The notes under the pieces were generated by a model. That model saw nothing but the letters and a program-made list of their open reading frames with translations, made no database searches and was not told the DNA's origin. Shown here one piece after another: positions 1 through 8,294 of a stretch of DNA of 64,000 nucleotides (position 1 is its first letter; each line of letters opens with the position of its first letter). Position numbers and translations under genes: made by a program. This DNA is from Pantoea sp. Ap-967 (GTDB taxonomy: Bacteria; Pseudomonadota; Gammaproteobacteria; Pseudomonadales; Pseudomonadaceae), in assembly GCF_011752565.1 (NCBI RefSeq), contig NZ_VWXK01000022.1, forward strand, positions 1-64,000, given 5' to 3'.

Positions 1-127
1 AACTCGGACTGGTCTCAATACTGGATACGATCAACCGGCTTAGCCGTATAACCTGAACCGCCGTGTACGGAACCGTACGCACGGTGGTGTGAGAGGACGG
101 CGGGTGCGAACCCGCCTCCTACTCGAT
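1..127 (+). mobile_element. 3' end of a group II intron (domains V and VI)
   Basis: Bases 54-90 fold as a domain V hairpin: ACCGCCGTG pairs with CACGGTGGT, with a bulge and a short upper stem closed by TACGG/CCGTA. Bases about 91-124 form domain VI: GGCGGGT pairs with ACCCGCC across a GCGA loop, and the lower CTCC/TACTC part holds an unpaired A suitable as the branch point. The intron would end at ..CTCGAT (127). This two-hairpin 3' end is diagnostic of bacterial group II introns. The reverse transcriptase/maturase reading frame and the 5' end are upstream, outside the window. Confidence 0.78.
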
Positions 128-150
128 TCAGGGATTCGGGTATTAACCCA

Positions 151-272
151 CCTGGTAGGAGCGAGCGTAGCTCGCGATGGGGCTGCAGAGCAGCCCCGGC
201 ATCATGTGCTGCGAAGCTGAAACCCCTGGGCCGCTGCGCGCCCCATCGCGAGCTACGCTCGCTCCTACCAGG
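151..272. repeat. REP doublet (inverted pair)
   Basis: Perfect inverted arms beginning CCTGGTAGGAGCGAGCGTAG and including CTCGCGATGGGG, repeated in reverse complement at 241-272, separated by a loop of about 57 bases. Each arm is itself a REP palindrome (GAGCGAGCGTAGCTCGC). It sits just after the group II intron end. Confidence 0.85.
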
Positions 273-621
273 TTGGCGCACGCCCCTTGGATCTGGGTTA
301 CGCAAAGAGGGTCGTCGAGGTAGCAAAGATTTTTCGATAGGTTTAATAGGAATTTTCACACAGACAAATGTTTCAGTCCGAGGATAATTCCTACTGTCTT
401 CGGTCATACAGACGACAAACATGTACGCACATCGGACAAGCAGCACTGTGCCAGTGCGTTTACCGGGTAAAACGGTTAATCTACGCGTTCACTCTGTGCC
501 CGTACCCCAAAAGGGAACGACACGCTAAACGGGTCTGGCCTATCAAGCCGGGCAGCATTTCCCTCACCCATGGGGAAATCCCCTCTCGAATCCCGATTTC
601 AGCAGTGTGGTACTACCCTAA
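273..621. other. Intergenic region upstream of brnQ
   Basis: No convincing gene. The sequence is less GC-rich than its surroundings (AT-rich run about 325-370). A small hairpin, ATTTCCC-TCACCCA-TGGGGAAAT (557-579), lies 43 bases before the brnQ start. Two short plus-strand ORFs here lack ribosome binding sites and look like chance frames. The region probably carries the brnQ promoter and leader, but no consensus boxes could be assigned. Confidence 0.4.
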
Positions 622-1935
622 ATGAAAGTTCTCAAAGGCCAGGATATCCTGGCGCTTGGCTTTATGACGTTTGCGCTTTTCGTAGGCGCCGGCAACATTA
701 TCTTCCCGCCTATCGTTGGCCTGCAGTCTGGCCCGCACGTATGGATGGCGGCCCTGGGCTTCCTGGTTACCGCCGTGGGCCTGCCGGTCATCACCGTGGT
801 CGCTCTGGCCAAGGTCGGTGGCGGCATGGACGCGCTGAGCAGCCCGATCGGCAAGTTCTTCGGCGGCCTGCTGGCGGCTGTGTGCTACCTGTCGGTCGGC
901 CCGCTGTTCGCCACCCCGCGTACGGCAACCGTGTCGTTCGAAGTGGGCGTTGCGCCGCTGACCGGTGAAAGCCCGATTGCGCTGTTCATCTACAGCCTGG
1001 TGTATTTCGCCGTGGTACTGGCTGTGTCCATGTACCCAGGCAAGCTGCTCGACACCGTCGGCCGCTTCCTCGCGCCGCTGAAGATCATCGCCCTGGCGGT
1101 GCTGGGCATCGCTGCCTTCGCGCTGCCGGCCGGAACCATTGGTGAAGCGCAGCCGGCCTATGCCGCCGCCGCCTTCTCCAAGGGCTTCTCCGACGGCTAC
1201 CTGACCATGGACACCCTGGGTGCCCTGGTGTTCGGCATCGTGATCGTCAACGCCATCCGCTCGCGCGGCGTGGAGTCGCCGAAGTTGATTACCCGCTACG
1301 CCATCATCGCCGGCCTGATCGCCGGTGTAGGCCTGGCCCTGGTGTACATCAGCCTGTTCCGCCTGGGTGCCGGCAGCCACGAGATCGCAGCCAACGCCAC
1401 CAACGGCGCCGCCGTGCTGCACGCCTACGTGCAACACACCTTCGGCTCCTTGGGCAGCGGCTTCCTCGCCGTGCTGATCGCCCTGGCGTGCCTGGTGACC
1501 GCGGTGGGCCTGACCTGCGCCTGCGCCGAGTATTTCAGCCAGATCCTGCCGCTGTCGTACCGCGCCCTGGTGGTGATTCTGGCCGGCTTCTCGCTGCTGA
1601 TCTCCAACCTGGGCCTGACCAAGCTGATCATGTTCTCGATTCCGGTGCTCACCGCCATCTACCCGCCGTGCATCGTGGTGGTAGGCCTGAGCTTCGTGAA
1701 GGACCTGTGGAACTCGCCGACCCGCATCCTGGCGCCGGTGATGCTGGTGTCGCTGGTGTTCGGCATGGTCGACGCGATCAAGGGCAGCAGCATTGCCCAC
1801 GTACTGCCAGACTTCATGGCCCACCTGCCGCTGAGCGACCAGGGCCTGGCCTGGCTGGTGCCGTCGGTGGTAACGCTGGTTGGCGCCGTGGCATGCGACC
1901 GCATGCTCGGCAAGCCGCGTGAGGCGTTAGCCTGA
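622..1935 (+). CDS. brnQ: Branched-chain amino acid transport system II carrier protein
   Basis: Inner-membrane, cation-coupled carrier for leucine, isoleucine and valine (LIVCS family). The 437-residue product has the usual family length and about twelve hydrophobic segments. The N-terminal block MTFALFVGAGNIIFPP is characteristic of BrnQ. The ATG at 622 is preceded by a poor ribosome binding site (GTGGTACTACCCTAA), but the conserved N-terminus fits this start exactly. It is monocistronic, followed by a terminator at 2008-2041. Function is inferred from family features; I see no operator that would show leucine control. Confidence 0.95.
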   Translation: MKVLKGQDILALGFMTFALFVGAGNIIFPPIVGLQSGPHVWMAALGFLVTAVGLPVITVVALAKVGGGMDALSSPIGKFFGGLLAAVCYLSVGPLFATPRTATVSFEVGVAPLTGESPIALFIYSLVYFAVVLAVSMYPGKLLDTVGRFLAPLKIIALAVLGIAAFALPAGTIGEAQPAYAAAAFSKGFSDGYLTMDTLGALVFGIVIVNAIRSRGVESPKLITRYAIIAGLIAGVGLALVYISLFRLGAGSHEIAANATNGAAVLHAYVQHTFGSLGSGFLAVLIALACLVTAVGLTCACAEYFSQILPLSYRALVVILAGFSLLISNLGLTKLIMFSIPVLTAIYPPCIVVVGLSFVKDLWNSPTRILAPVMLVSLVFGMVDAIKGSSIAHVLPDFMAHLPLSDQGLAWLVPSVVTLVGAVACDRMLGKPREALA

Positions 1936-2007
1936 TGGCATGATGTTGAAGCCTGAGGGCGGCACCGGCCACAAGCCGAAGGGTGCTCGCCAAGGGTGGA
2001 AACGCGA

Positions 2008-2041
2008 AAGCCCCGTGTCCGAGAGGATGCGGGGTTTTTTA
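2008..2041 (+). terminator. Rho-independent terminator after brnQ
   Basis: Stem CCCCG...CGGGG with an inner TCC-GAGA-GGA stem, followed by TTTTTT. It lies about 75 bases after the brnQ stop. Confidence 0.85.
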
Positions 2042-2052
2042 TTGCCTGTGTG

Positions 2053-2095
2053 GGCCTCTTCGCGGGGCAAGCCCGCTCCTACAAGCGAAGAGGCC
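2053..2095. repeat. REP element
   Basis: Palindromic unit with outer arms GCCTCTTCGC / GCGAAGAGGC around the core GGGGCAAGCCCGCTCCTAC, typical of P. putida REPs. Confidence 0.8.
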
Positions 2096-2201
2096 TGCAC
2101 GAATTGTGCAATTTTCACAGTAAACCCTGTGCCTTTTGCCACTGGCCAGCGTCGAACCCCGGACTCTATTCTTTGTGCACCTGGCCCCTGCGGAACCCTG
2201 C

Positions 2202-2951
2202 ATGAACTTTATCCAAAGCAACCTCCACAACCTCCTGGCCGTCTGCTGGTTCGCCCTTTGCTGGGGCGGCTACACCCGTTATGCCATCTGGAAGGGCCGC
2301 GACACCGCGTGCCTGGCCAGCGTGCTGCACCTGTACCGGGAAGACTGGATGCGCCGCATGCTGCTGCGCGACAACCGCATCGCCGACGCCAGCGTGATCG
2401 GCAACCTTGAACGCAACGCCTCGTTCTTCGCCTCCAGTACCCTGATTATCCTGGCCGGCATCCTTACCGTGCTCGGCGCCTCGGACCGCGCCCTGTCGCT
2501 GCTGGCCGACCTGCCCCTGGTGCAGCAGGCCTCCCAGGGCATGTCGGAAATCAAGCTGCTGTGCCTGGCGATGGTGTTCGTCTACGCCTTCTTCACCTTC
2601 AGTTGGTGCATGCGCCAGTACAACTTCGCCGCCGTGCTGGTCGGTTCGGCGCCGATGATCGGCGAACGCCTGGTCAATGAACTGGAGCGCAAGGCATTCG
2701 CCTCGCGCGCAGCGCGGGTGCTGTCGCTGGCGGCCAACCAGTTCAACTTTGGCCTGCGCTCGTATTATTTCGGCATGGCCATGCTGACCTGGTTCATCAG
2801 CCCCTGGTTATTCATGGTGATGAGCGTGGGCGTGGTGTTGGTTCTTTATCGCCGTGAGTTTCATTCCGATGTGCTGGACGTGATGGTATTCACGCCCACG
2901 GAAAGTGCCCCGACCGATGTCCCTAGGGAAAGTTCCAGTGCAGGTAACTGA
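2202..2951 (+). CDS. DUF599 family membrane protein
   Basis: A 249-residue inner-membrane protein of the DUF599 family, whose biochemical function is unknown. There is a hydrophobic N-terminal segment (about residues 8-25), then two or three further membrane segments (about 80-95, 125-150, 195-225) with a charged region between them. The ATG at 2202 (MNFIQSNLHNLL) is chosen over an in-frame ATG at 2136, because the extra residues are proline-rich and unlike a membrane protein N-terminus. It is expressed alone, between the brnQ terminator and a bidirectional terminator at 2979-3008. Confidence 0.85.
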   Translation: MNFIQSNLHNLLAVCWFALCWGGYTRYAIWKGRDTACLASVLHLYREDWMRRMLLRDNRIADASVIGNLERNASFFASSTLIILAGILTVLGASDRALSLLADLPLVQQASQGMSEIKLLCLAMVFVYAFFTFSWCMRQYNFAAVLVGSAPMIGERLVNELERKAFASRAARVLSLAANQFNFGLRSYYFGMAMLTWFISPWLFMVMSVGVVLVLYRREFHSDVLDVMVFTPTESAPTDVPRESSSAGN

Positions 2952-2978
2952 AACGTTTAATCGATAAAACACAGGCAC

Positions 2979-3008
2979 AAAAAAACCCGACAAGCGTCGG
3001 GTTTTTTT
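2979..3008. terminator. Bidirectional terminator
   Basis: AAAAAACCCGAC-AAGC-GTCGGGTTTTTTT: a stem flanked by A-run and T-run, so it can end the DUF599 transcript (plus strand) and the lipoprotein transcript (minus strand). Confidence 0.92.
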
Positions 3009-3019
3009 GTATTGGCTTA

Positions 3020-3304
3020 TTACTGCTTGGCAGGTTCGGCCGGGGTAGCAGGCGCGGTTTCCGGCGCCGGCGTTGCCGGGGCGGCTTCTTCCGCTGCCTT
3101 CTGCTCGGCTTCGGCCTGATCTTTGGCGGCTTCGGCGTTTTCCTTGGCGGCGTCGTTCATTTTATCCTGAGCTTCGCCCATCTTTTCCTGGGCTTGCTCG
3201 GCATGTTTCTGTGCGTCCTGGGCTTTGTCTTCGCTCGCTTTATCGCAAGCAGCCAGGCCCATGGCAGCAGCCAGCATCAGAGCAAAAGCAAAAGGTTTAC
3301 GCAT
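3020..3304 (-). CDS. Small Ala/Glu/Lys-rich lipoprotein
   Basis: A 94-residue secreted lipoprotein. The signal peptide has basic MRKP, a hydrophobic core and the lipobox LAAC with Cys20 as the predicted lipidated residue. The mature part is almost entirely Ala, Glu, Lys, Gln and Asp in an amphipathic, coiled-coil-like helix (about 21-72), then an Ala/Pro/Thr-rich tail (about 73-94). This recalls small helical cell-envelope lipoproteins (Lpp/OprI-like), but I cannot assign a family. A strong AAGGAG precedes the ATG, and it shares the bidirectional terminator with the DUF599 gene. Confidence 0.85.
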   Translation of the reverse strand: MRKPFAFALMLAAAMGLAACDKASEDKAQDAQKHAEQAQEKMGEAQDKMNDAAKENAEAAKDQAEAEQKAAEEAAPATPAPETAPATPAEPAKQ

Positions 3305-3458
3305 GGGGTTGTTTCTCCTTGGTGGAATAACTGAGTTGTTCCTTCGAGTTCAGCCATGGCGGATAAGTTCCACGGCAGTTACAGATATATAACACCGCGT
3401 TCTATATAGACTTTTTACGGGTTTTATGCCGTTTCGGCAGTGAGCAGGGAAACTGTGT

Positions 3459-3935
3459 ATGAACGACTCGAACTTGCAGGCCATGGCCGAACGTTTCCTG
3501 GGGGCGTTGAAGCATTGCCAGGTGTTGCAGATGCGCGTGGCCCAGGCCGATGCCCAAGGCATCACCCTGGAGCTGCCCTGGTCACCCTCGATTGTCGGTA
3601 ACCCGCAAACCGGCGCGGTGCACGGCGGCGCGCTGACCACGCTGATGGACACCACCTGCGGCATGGCCACCCTGTGCGTGCTGCCGCGCTTCGAAGTGTG
3701 CCCGACCCTGGACCTGCGCATCGACTACATGCACCCGGCCGAGGCCGGCAAGCCCATCTTCGGCCATGCCCAGTGCTACCGGGTGACCCGCGACGTGATT
3801 TTCACCCGCGGCAGCGCCTACCAGGACGACCCCGGGCAGCCGATCTGCCAGGTGGTGGGCACCTTCATGCGCCTGGGCCACGACATCCAGGGGGGCATTC
3901 GTTTCGGCAACAGCCTGAAGGAGGGCAAGGCATGA
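3459..3935 (+). CDS. PaaI-like hotdog-fold thioesterase (first of a pair)
   Basis: A 158-residue protein of the PaaI/YbgC-type hotdog thioesterase group, probably hydrolysing acyl-CoA or aryl-CoA thioesters in the cytoplasm. The core motif GAVHGGALTTLMDTTCG (about residues 50-66) matches the family's HGG(A)-x-D active-site helix. PTLDLRIDYMHPA (about 86-98) is the next conserved strand. Its TGA overlaps the ATG of the following gene (ATGA), so the two are translationally coupled and may form a heteromer or work in one pathway. The substrate cannot be told from sequence. Confidence 0.88.
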   Translation: MNDSNLQAMAERFLGALKHCQVLQMRVAQADAQGITLELPWSPSIVGNPQTGAVHGGALTTLMDTTCGMATLCVLPRFEVCPTLDLRIDYMHPAEAGKPIFGHAQCYRVTRDVIFTRGSAYQDDPGQPICQVVGTFMRLGHDIQGGIRFGNSLKEGKA

Positions 3936-4414
3936 TCCCTGAAGACGTTCGCCAGCAACTGAGCGCCGCCCATGCAGCTGGCGACTACCGCCCCCTGCTG
4001 GCACTGATCCCCTATGCCGGGCTGATCGGCATCGAGTGCCAGCGCCAGGATGACGACCTGCTGTTCCGCCTGCCGGCCAGCGCCGACAACATCGGCAACC
4101 CGTTGCTGCCGGCCATCCATGGCGGCGTTATTGCGGGTTTCATGGAGCTTTCGGCGGCGCTGTACCTGCTGATCTACAGCGAAAGCATGAGCATCCCCAA
4201 GATCATCGATTTCTCCATCGACTACCTGCGCGCCGGGCACGTTCGCGACACCTACGCCCAGTGCCAGCTGTGGCGCCAGGGCCGGCGCGTGACCAACGTG
4301 GCGATCACCGCCTGGCAGGGTGATCGCCAGGCGCCGATCGCCACTGCCCGTGCGCATTTCAAGATCGAGCCGCAAAAGCCCTTGAAATCGTCTGGGCAGC
4401 CCCCATCTGCATGA
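3932..4414 (+). CDS. PaaI-like hotdog-fold thioesterase (second of a pair)
   Basis: A 160-residue second hotdog protein in the same operon, starting in an ATGA overlap. The active-site segment NPLLPAIHGGVIAGFMELSA keeps the HGG but has Glu where the first protein has Asp, so catalysis or substrate may differ. SIDYLRAGHVRDTYAQCQL is the following conserved strand pair. A longer in-frame extension upstream (from 3674) overlaps the first gene and has no support. The last 34 bases contain the sigma-32 promoter for htpG, so the coding end is constrained by two functions. Confidence 0.85.
   Translation: MIPEDVRQQLSAAHAAGDYRPLLALIPYAGLIGIECQRQDDDLLFRLPASADNIGNPLLPAIHGGVIAGFMELSAALYLLIYSESMSIPKIIDFSIDYLRAGHVRDTYAQCQLWRQGRRVTNVAITAWQGDRQAPIATARAHFKIEPQKPLKSSGQPPSA
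4381..4408 (+). promoter_or_regulatory. Sigma-32 (heat-shock) promoter of htpG
   Basis: CTTGAAA (4381-4387), a 13-base spacer, then CCCCATCT (4401-4408). This matches the sigma-32 consensus CTTGAAA-N13-CCCCATNT at every specified position. Transcription should start about 4415, some 70 bases before the htpG ATG. The promoter lies inside the 3' coding end of the upstream thioesterase gene. Confidence 0.94.
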
Positions 4415-4483
4415 CATCCGCCGTTAAAGCAGGCCATGTCGGCCGCCAGGCGCCACTGCCATCAGATCGGAGTTTTGAAGACC

Positions 4484-6391
4484 ATGAGTGTGGAGACTCA
4501 AAAAGAAACGCTGGGCTTCCAGACCGAGGTGAAGCAACTGCTGCACCTCATGATCCATTCGCTGTACTCGAACAAGGAGATCTTCCTGCGTGAGCTGGTC
4601 TCCAACGCCTCCGACGCTGCCGACAAGCTGCGTTTCGAGGCCCTGGCCAAGCCAGAGCTGTTCGAGGACGATGCCGACCTGAAGATCCGCCTGAGCTTCG
4701 ACAAGGACGCCGGTACCGTGACCCTTGAGGACAATGGCATCGGCATGAGCCGCGAAGACGTCATTGCCCACCTGGGCACCATCGCCAAGTCCGGCACCGC
4801 CGACTTCATGAAGAACCTCACCGGTGACCAGAAGAAGGACTCACACCTGATCGGCCAGTTCGGCGTGGGCTTCTACTCGGCATTCATCGTCGCCGACAAG
4901 GTCGACGTCTACAGCCGTCGCGCCGGCCAGCCGGCTGCCGAAGGCGTGCACTGGTCGTCCAAGGGCGAGGGCGAATTCGAAGTCGCCACGATCGACAAGC
5001 CGCAGCGCGGCACCCGCATCGTCCTGCACCTGAAAAAGGACGAGCTGGAGTTCGCCGATGGCTGGCGCCTGCGCAATGTGGTGAAGAAGTACTCCGACCA
5101 CATCGCCCTGCCGATCGAACTGCCCAAGGAACAGGCCGAGGCCGCCGAGGGTGAAGAAGCCCCGGCGCAGGAATGGGAAACCGTCAACCGTGCCAGCGCC
5201 CTGTGGACCCGCTCGCGTTCCGAGGTGAAGGACGAGGAGTACCAGGAGTTCTACAAGCACATCGGCCATGACTTCGAGAACCCGCTGGCGTGGAGCCACA
5301 ACAAGGTCGAAGGCAAGCTGGAATACAACTCGCTGCTGTACGTGCCGGCCCGTGCGCCGTTCGACCTGTACCAGCGCGAAGCGCCACGCGGCCTGAAGCT
5401 GTATGTGCAGCGCGTGTTCATCATGGACCAGGCCGAGTCGTTCCTGCCGCTGTACCTGCGCTTCATCAAGGGTGTGGTCGACTCCAACGACCTGTCGCTG
5501 AACGTGTCTCGCGAAATTCTGCAGAAAGACCCGATCATCGATTCGATGAAGACCGCGCTGACCAAGCGCGTGCTGGACATGCTGGAGAAGCTGGCGAAGA
5601 ACGAGCCTGAGCAATACAAAGGCTTCTGGAAAAACTTCGGCCAGGTGCTGAAGGAAGGCCCGGCTGAAGATTTCGCCAACAAGGAGAAGATCGCCGGCCT
5701 GCTGCGCTTCGCCTCCACCCAGGACGACAGCGGCGAGCAGAGCGTCGCCCTGGCCGACTACCTGGCCCGCGCCAAGGAAGGCCAGGACAAGATCTACTAC
5801 CTCACCGGCGAGTCGTACGCGCAGGTCAAGAACAGCCCGCACCTGGAAGTCTTCCGCAAGAAAGGCATCGAGGTGCTGCTGCTGACCGACCGCATCGACG
5901 AGTGGCTGATGAGCTACCTCAACGAGTTCGATGGCAAGGCCTTCGTCGACGTCGCCCGTGGCGACCTGGACCTGGGCAAGCTGGACTCCGAAGAGGACAA
6001 GAAAGCCCAGGAAGAAGTCGCCAAGGACAAGGAAGGCCTGGTCGAGCGCCTGAAAGCGGCGCTGGGTGACAGCGTTGCCGAAGTGCGCGTGTCGCACCGC
6101 CTGACCGACTCGCCGGCCATCCTCGCCATCGGCGAACAGGACCTGGGCCTGCAGATGCGCCAGATCCTCGAAGCCAGCGGGCAGAAGGTGCCGGACTCCA
6201 AGCCGATCTTCGAATTCAACCCGACTCACCCGCTGATCGAGAAGCTGGACCACGAGCAGAGCGAAGACCGCTTCGCCGAGCTGTCGCACATTCTCTTCGA
6301 TCAGGCCGCACTGGCGGCCGGTGACAGCCTGAAAGACCCTGCTGCCTACGTTCGTCGCCTGAACAAGCTGCTGGTCGAGCTGTCTGCTTGA
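4484..6391 (+). CDS. htpG: Chaperone HtpG (Hsp90)
   Basis: A 635-residue cytosolic Hsp90-family ATP-dependent chaperone of normal bacterial length. The N-terminal GHKL ATPase domain (about 1-220) shows NASDAADKLR, DNGIGM and GQFGVGFYSAF. The middle domain (about 235-500) includes LPLYLRFIKGVVDSNDLSLN, and the C-terminal dimerization domain follows. The ATG at 4484 (MSVETQKETLGFQTEVKQ) matches the conserved N-terminus; an ATG at 4436 would add 16 unrelated residues. It is controlled by the sigma-32 promoter at 4381-4408 and ended by a terminator at 6405-6429. Confidence 0.98.
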   Translation: MSVETQKETLGFQTEVKQLLHLMIHSLYSNKEIFLRELVSNASDAADKLRFEALAKPELFEDDADLKIRLSFDKDAGTVTLEDNGIGMSREDVIAHLGTIAKSGTADFMKNLTGDQKKDSHLIGQFGVGFYSAFIVADKVDVYSRRAGQPAAEGVHWSSKGEGEFEVATIDKPQRGTRIVLHLKKDELEFADGWRLRNVVKKYSDHIALPIELPKEQAEAAEGEEAPAQEWETVNRASALWTRSRSEVKDEEYQEFYKHIGHDFENPLAWSHNKVEGKLEYNSLLYVPARAPFDLYQREAPRGLKLYVQRVFIMDQAESFLPLYLRFIKGVVDSNDLSLNVSREILQKDPIIDSMKTALTKRVLDMLEKLAKNEPEQYKGFWKNFGQVLKEGPAEDFANKEKIAGLLRFASTQDDSGEQSVALADYLARAKEGQDKIYYLTGESYAQVKNSPHLEVFRKKGIEVLLLTDRIDEWLMSYLNEFDGKAFVDVARGDLDLGKLDSEEDKKAQEEVAKDKEGLVERLKAALGDSVAEVRVSHRLTDSPAILAIGEQDLGLQMRQILEASGQKVPDSKPIFEFNPTHPLIEKLDHEQSEDRFAELSHILFDQAALAAGDSLKDPAAYVRRLNKLLVELSA

Positions 6392-6404
6392 GTTGATGCA
6401 AAGG

Positions 6405-6429
6405 AAAGCCCGCTTCGGCGGGCTTTTTT
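6405..6429 (+). terminator. Rho-independent terminator of htpG
   Basis: AAAGCCCGC-TTCG-GCGGGCTTTTTT, a UUCG-loop hairpin with a T-run, 14 bases after the htpG stop. Confidence 0.95.
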
Positions 6430-6470
6430 CATGGCGGGCTTTTTAAGAAAAAGTGCCTAAGGAGTGCTTG

Positions 6471-7196
6471 ATGAGCAAAGTAATCGTCGAATCGCTGGTC
6501 TACCACCTGTCCGGCAAGACCTATGAAAGCCGCCTGGTATACGAGCCCGGCGCGCTGAGCCGCCCGGGGCTGGTGATGGCACCGAACTGGATGGGCATTG
6601 GCGAAGGCGCCGAGCGCATCGCCAAGGAAGTGGCCGAGAAGGGTTATGTGGTGCTGATTGCCGACCTGTACGGGCAATCGGTGCGGCCGTCCAGCGCCGA
6701 AGAAGCCGGGGCGGCGATGATGCCGTTGAAAAACGACCGCGGCGAACTGCGCAAGCGCATGCAGGAAGCCCTGTCGCAGCTGCTGGGCCAGTCCAAGGCG
6801 CTGCTGGAGCCTGGCCAGGTGGCGGCGTTCGGTTTCTGCTTCGGTGGCTGCTGCGCCCTGGAGTTGGCGCGTACCGGCGCCGACCTGAAGGCTGCGGTGT
6901 CGTTCCACGGCACGCTGGATACGCCGAACCCTGAGGATGCCAAGCGCATCAAGGGCTCTGTGCTGGTACTGCACGGCGCCTCGGACCCGTTGGTGCCCCA
7001 GGAGCAATTGCCGGCGTTTGAAGCTGAGATGAACGCGGCCAAGGTGGACTGGCAGTTGGTGAGCTACGGTGGCGCGGTGCATTCGTTCACCGACCCGCAT
7101 GCCAATGTGCCGGGCAAGATGCAGTATGACCGCCGCACCTCGGAGCGGGCATTCCGGGCCATGCATAACCTGCTGAGCGACGTGTTCCCGCGTTGA
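6471..7196 (+). CDS. Dienelactone hydrolase family protein
   Basis: A 241-residue cytoplasmic alpha/beta hydrolase of the dienelactone hydrolase family. The nucleophile elbow GFCFGGCC carries the family's Cys (G-x-C-x-G-G); the acid and base are probably the Asp of LHGASDPLVP and the His of YGGAVHSF. ATG at 6471 has AAGGAG six bases upstream; an in-frame GTG at 6453 is rejected because it contains that site. It stands alone, not in an aromatic-degradation cluster, so a true dienelactone substrate is uncertain; a general hydrolase role is as likely. Confidence 0.88.
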   Translation: MSKVIVESLVYHLSGKTYESRLVYEPGALSRPGLVMAPNWMGIGEGAERIAKEVAEKGYVVLIADLYGQSVRPSSAEEAGAAMMPLKNDRGELRKRMQEALSQLLGQSKALLEPGQVAAFGFCFGGCCALELARTGADLKAAVSFHGTLDTPNPEDAKRIKGSVLVLHGASDPLVPQEQLPAFEAEMNAAKVDWQLVSYGGAVHSFTDPHANVPGKMQYDRRTSERAFRAMHNLLSDVFPR

Positions 7197-7204
7197 GATC
7201 GCAC

Positions 7205-7273
7205 GGGGCCGCTTTGCGGCCCATTCGCTGTGTAGGAGCGGGCTTGCCCCGCGATGGGCCGCAATGCGGCCCC
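7205..7273. repeat. REP element with extended outer arms
   Basis: Outer arms GGGGCCGCTTTGCGGCCCA / TGGGCCGCAATGCGGCCCC flank the REP core GTAGGAGCGGGCTTGCCCCGC. It lies between the convergent hydrolase and pirin genes and may act as a transcript end. Confidence 0.82.
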
Positions 7274-7277
7274 ACGC

Positions 7278-8141
7278 TCAGCGAGGCAACTCGATCCTCG
7301 CCGTTTCCCCCGGCACCCGAGGCCAATCCCCCGCCGCCCACCGTACCCGCGCCCGCTCGATCAGCTGCGGGTCGCTGGCCACGAAATTCCAGTTCATCCG
7401 CCGCGGCCCATCCAGTGGCGCCCCGCCAATCAGCACCAGCTGGCTCTGTTCTTCGGCATACAGCGTCACGTCCTCGCCCTCAGGCAGCACCACCAGGCTG
7501 CACGCCTCGACGGGCTCATCGCCCATCAGCAATTCACCATCGAGCAGGTACAGCGCCCGCTGTGCATGTTCGGCCGGCACCACCAGGGTGGTTGCTGCCT
7601 GCATCTGCACCTGCGCATACAGGGTAGGGGAGAGCACCGGCACCGGTGACTGCAGGCAGAAGCCGGTGCCGGCAATCATGCAGATCCGCACCCCCAGGCT
7701 GTCGCTGACCGGCAAGCTCGCTGCCGGATGATGGCTGTAGTGCGGCTCACCCTGTTCCAGTGCCTGCGGCGACGCCAGCCACACCTGTAGCCCATGCAAG
7801 CGCGAACCGTGGGCCAGGGCGTCGGCGGGGGTGCGCTCGACGTGCGCCACACCTCGCCCGGCGGTCATCCAGCTCACGTCCCCAGGCAGCACGCGCTGCT
7901 CCGAGCCCAGGCTGTCCTTGTGCAAGATCGCCCCTTCGAACAGGTAGGTCAGGGTCGACAGCCCGATATGCGGGTGTTGGCGGATGTCCATGCCATGGCC
8001 CGGGGCGTAGTCGGTTTCCAGCATATGGTCGAAGAACACGAACGGGCCAACGCTGCGGCACTGCGCCGAGGGCAGCGGGCGCAAGATCGGCTGCCCCTCC
8101 ACCGATTCGGCGCGTGGGCGGATGACCAGGGTGCTGCTCAT
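7278..8141 (-). CDS. Pirin family protein (bicupin)
   Basis: A 287-residue pirin-family bicupin. The N-terminal cupin carries metal ligands in HGMDIRQHPHIGLSTLTYLF and the later H-x4-E segment VAHVERTP. The C-terminal cupin (about 170-285) lacks most ligands, as in other pirins. Bacterial pirins have been reported as quercetin 2,3-dioxygenases or regulatory proteins; which applies here is open. ATG at 8141 (MSSTLVIRPR) is chosen over an upstream in-frame ATG because the extra 18 residues are unlike pirin. It is convergent with the dienelactone hydrolase gene. Confidence 0.9.
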   Translation of the reverse strand: MSSTLVIRPRAESVEGQPILRPLPSAQCRSVGPFVFFDHMLETDYAPGHGMDIRQHPHIGLSTLTYLFEGAILHKDSLGSEQRVLPGDVSWMTAGRGVAHVERTPADALAHGSRLHGLQVWLASPQALEQGEPHYSHHPAASLPVSDSLGVRICMIAGTGFCLQSPVPVLSPTLYAQVQMQAATTLVVPAEHAQRALYLLDGELLMGDEPVEACSLVVLPEGEDVTLYAEEQSQLVLIGGAPLDGPRRMNWNFVASDPQLIERARVRWAAGDWPRVPGETARIELPR

Positions 8142-8246
8142 GGTGGGCTCCGGGCAGGGCAGGGTAGGCAAACAGCATAGCGCGTCGCCAGGCATTGCTG
8201 AACCGTGGCGCAGGGAACATTGCCCGCAAGCGCGCCGCCACCAATA

Positions 8247-8275
8247 AAAACGCCCCGAACCAGTCGGGGCGTTTT
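8247..8275. terminator. Terminator downstream of fabB
   Basis: AAAACGCCCCGA-ACCAG-TCGGGGCGTTTT, a perfect symmetrical stem with A-run and T-run, about 20 bases beyond the fabB stop on the minus strand. Confidence 0.92.
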
Positions 8276-8294
8276 CAGTTACCGCATCAGCGCC

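Noticed and set aside
151..272. Possible CRISPR-like repeat unit
   Set aside because: The repeated palindromes occur as isolated pairs between genes, with no regular spacing or cas genes; they are REP elements.
368..625. Plus-strand ORFs in the brnQ leader
   Set aside because: No ribosome binding site, no motif, and they run into the brnQ start in other frames.
613..1824. Long antisense frame across brnQ (403 codons)
   Set aside because: Composition is His/Gln/Ala-rich GC-shadow protein with no motif; the plus-strand BrnQ frame is complete and conserved.
4841..6289. Long antisense frame across htpG
   Set aside because: Mirror of a highly conserved gene, no ribosome binding site or domain; a common artefact in high-GC genomes.
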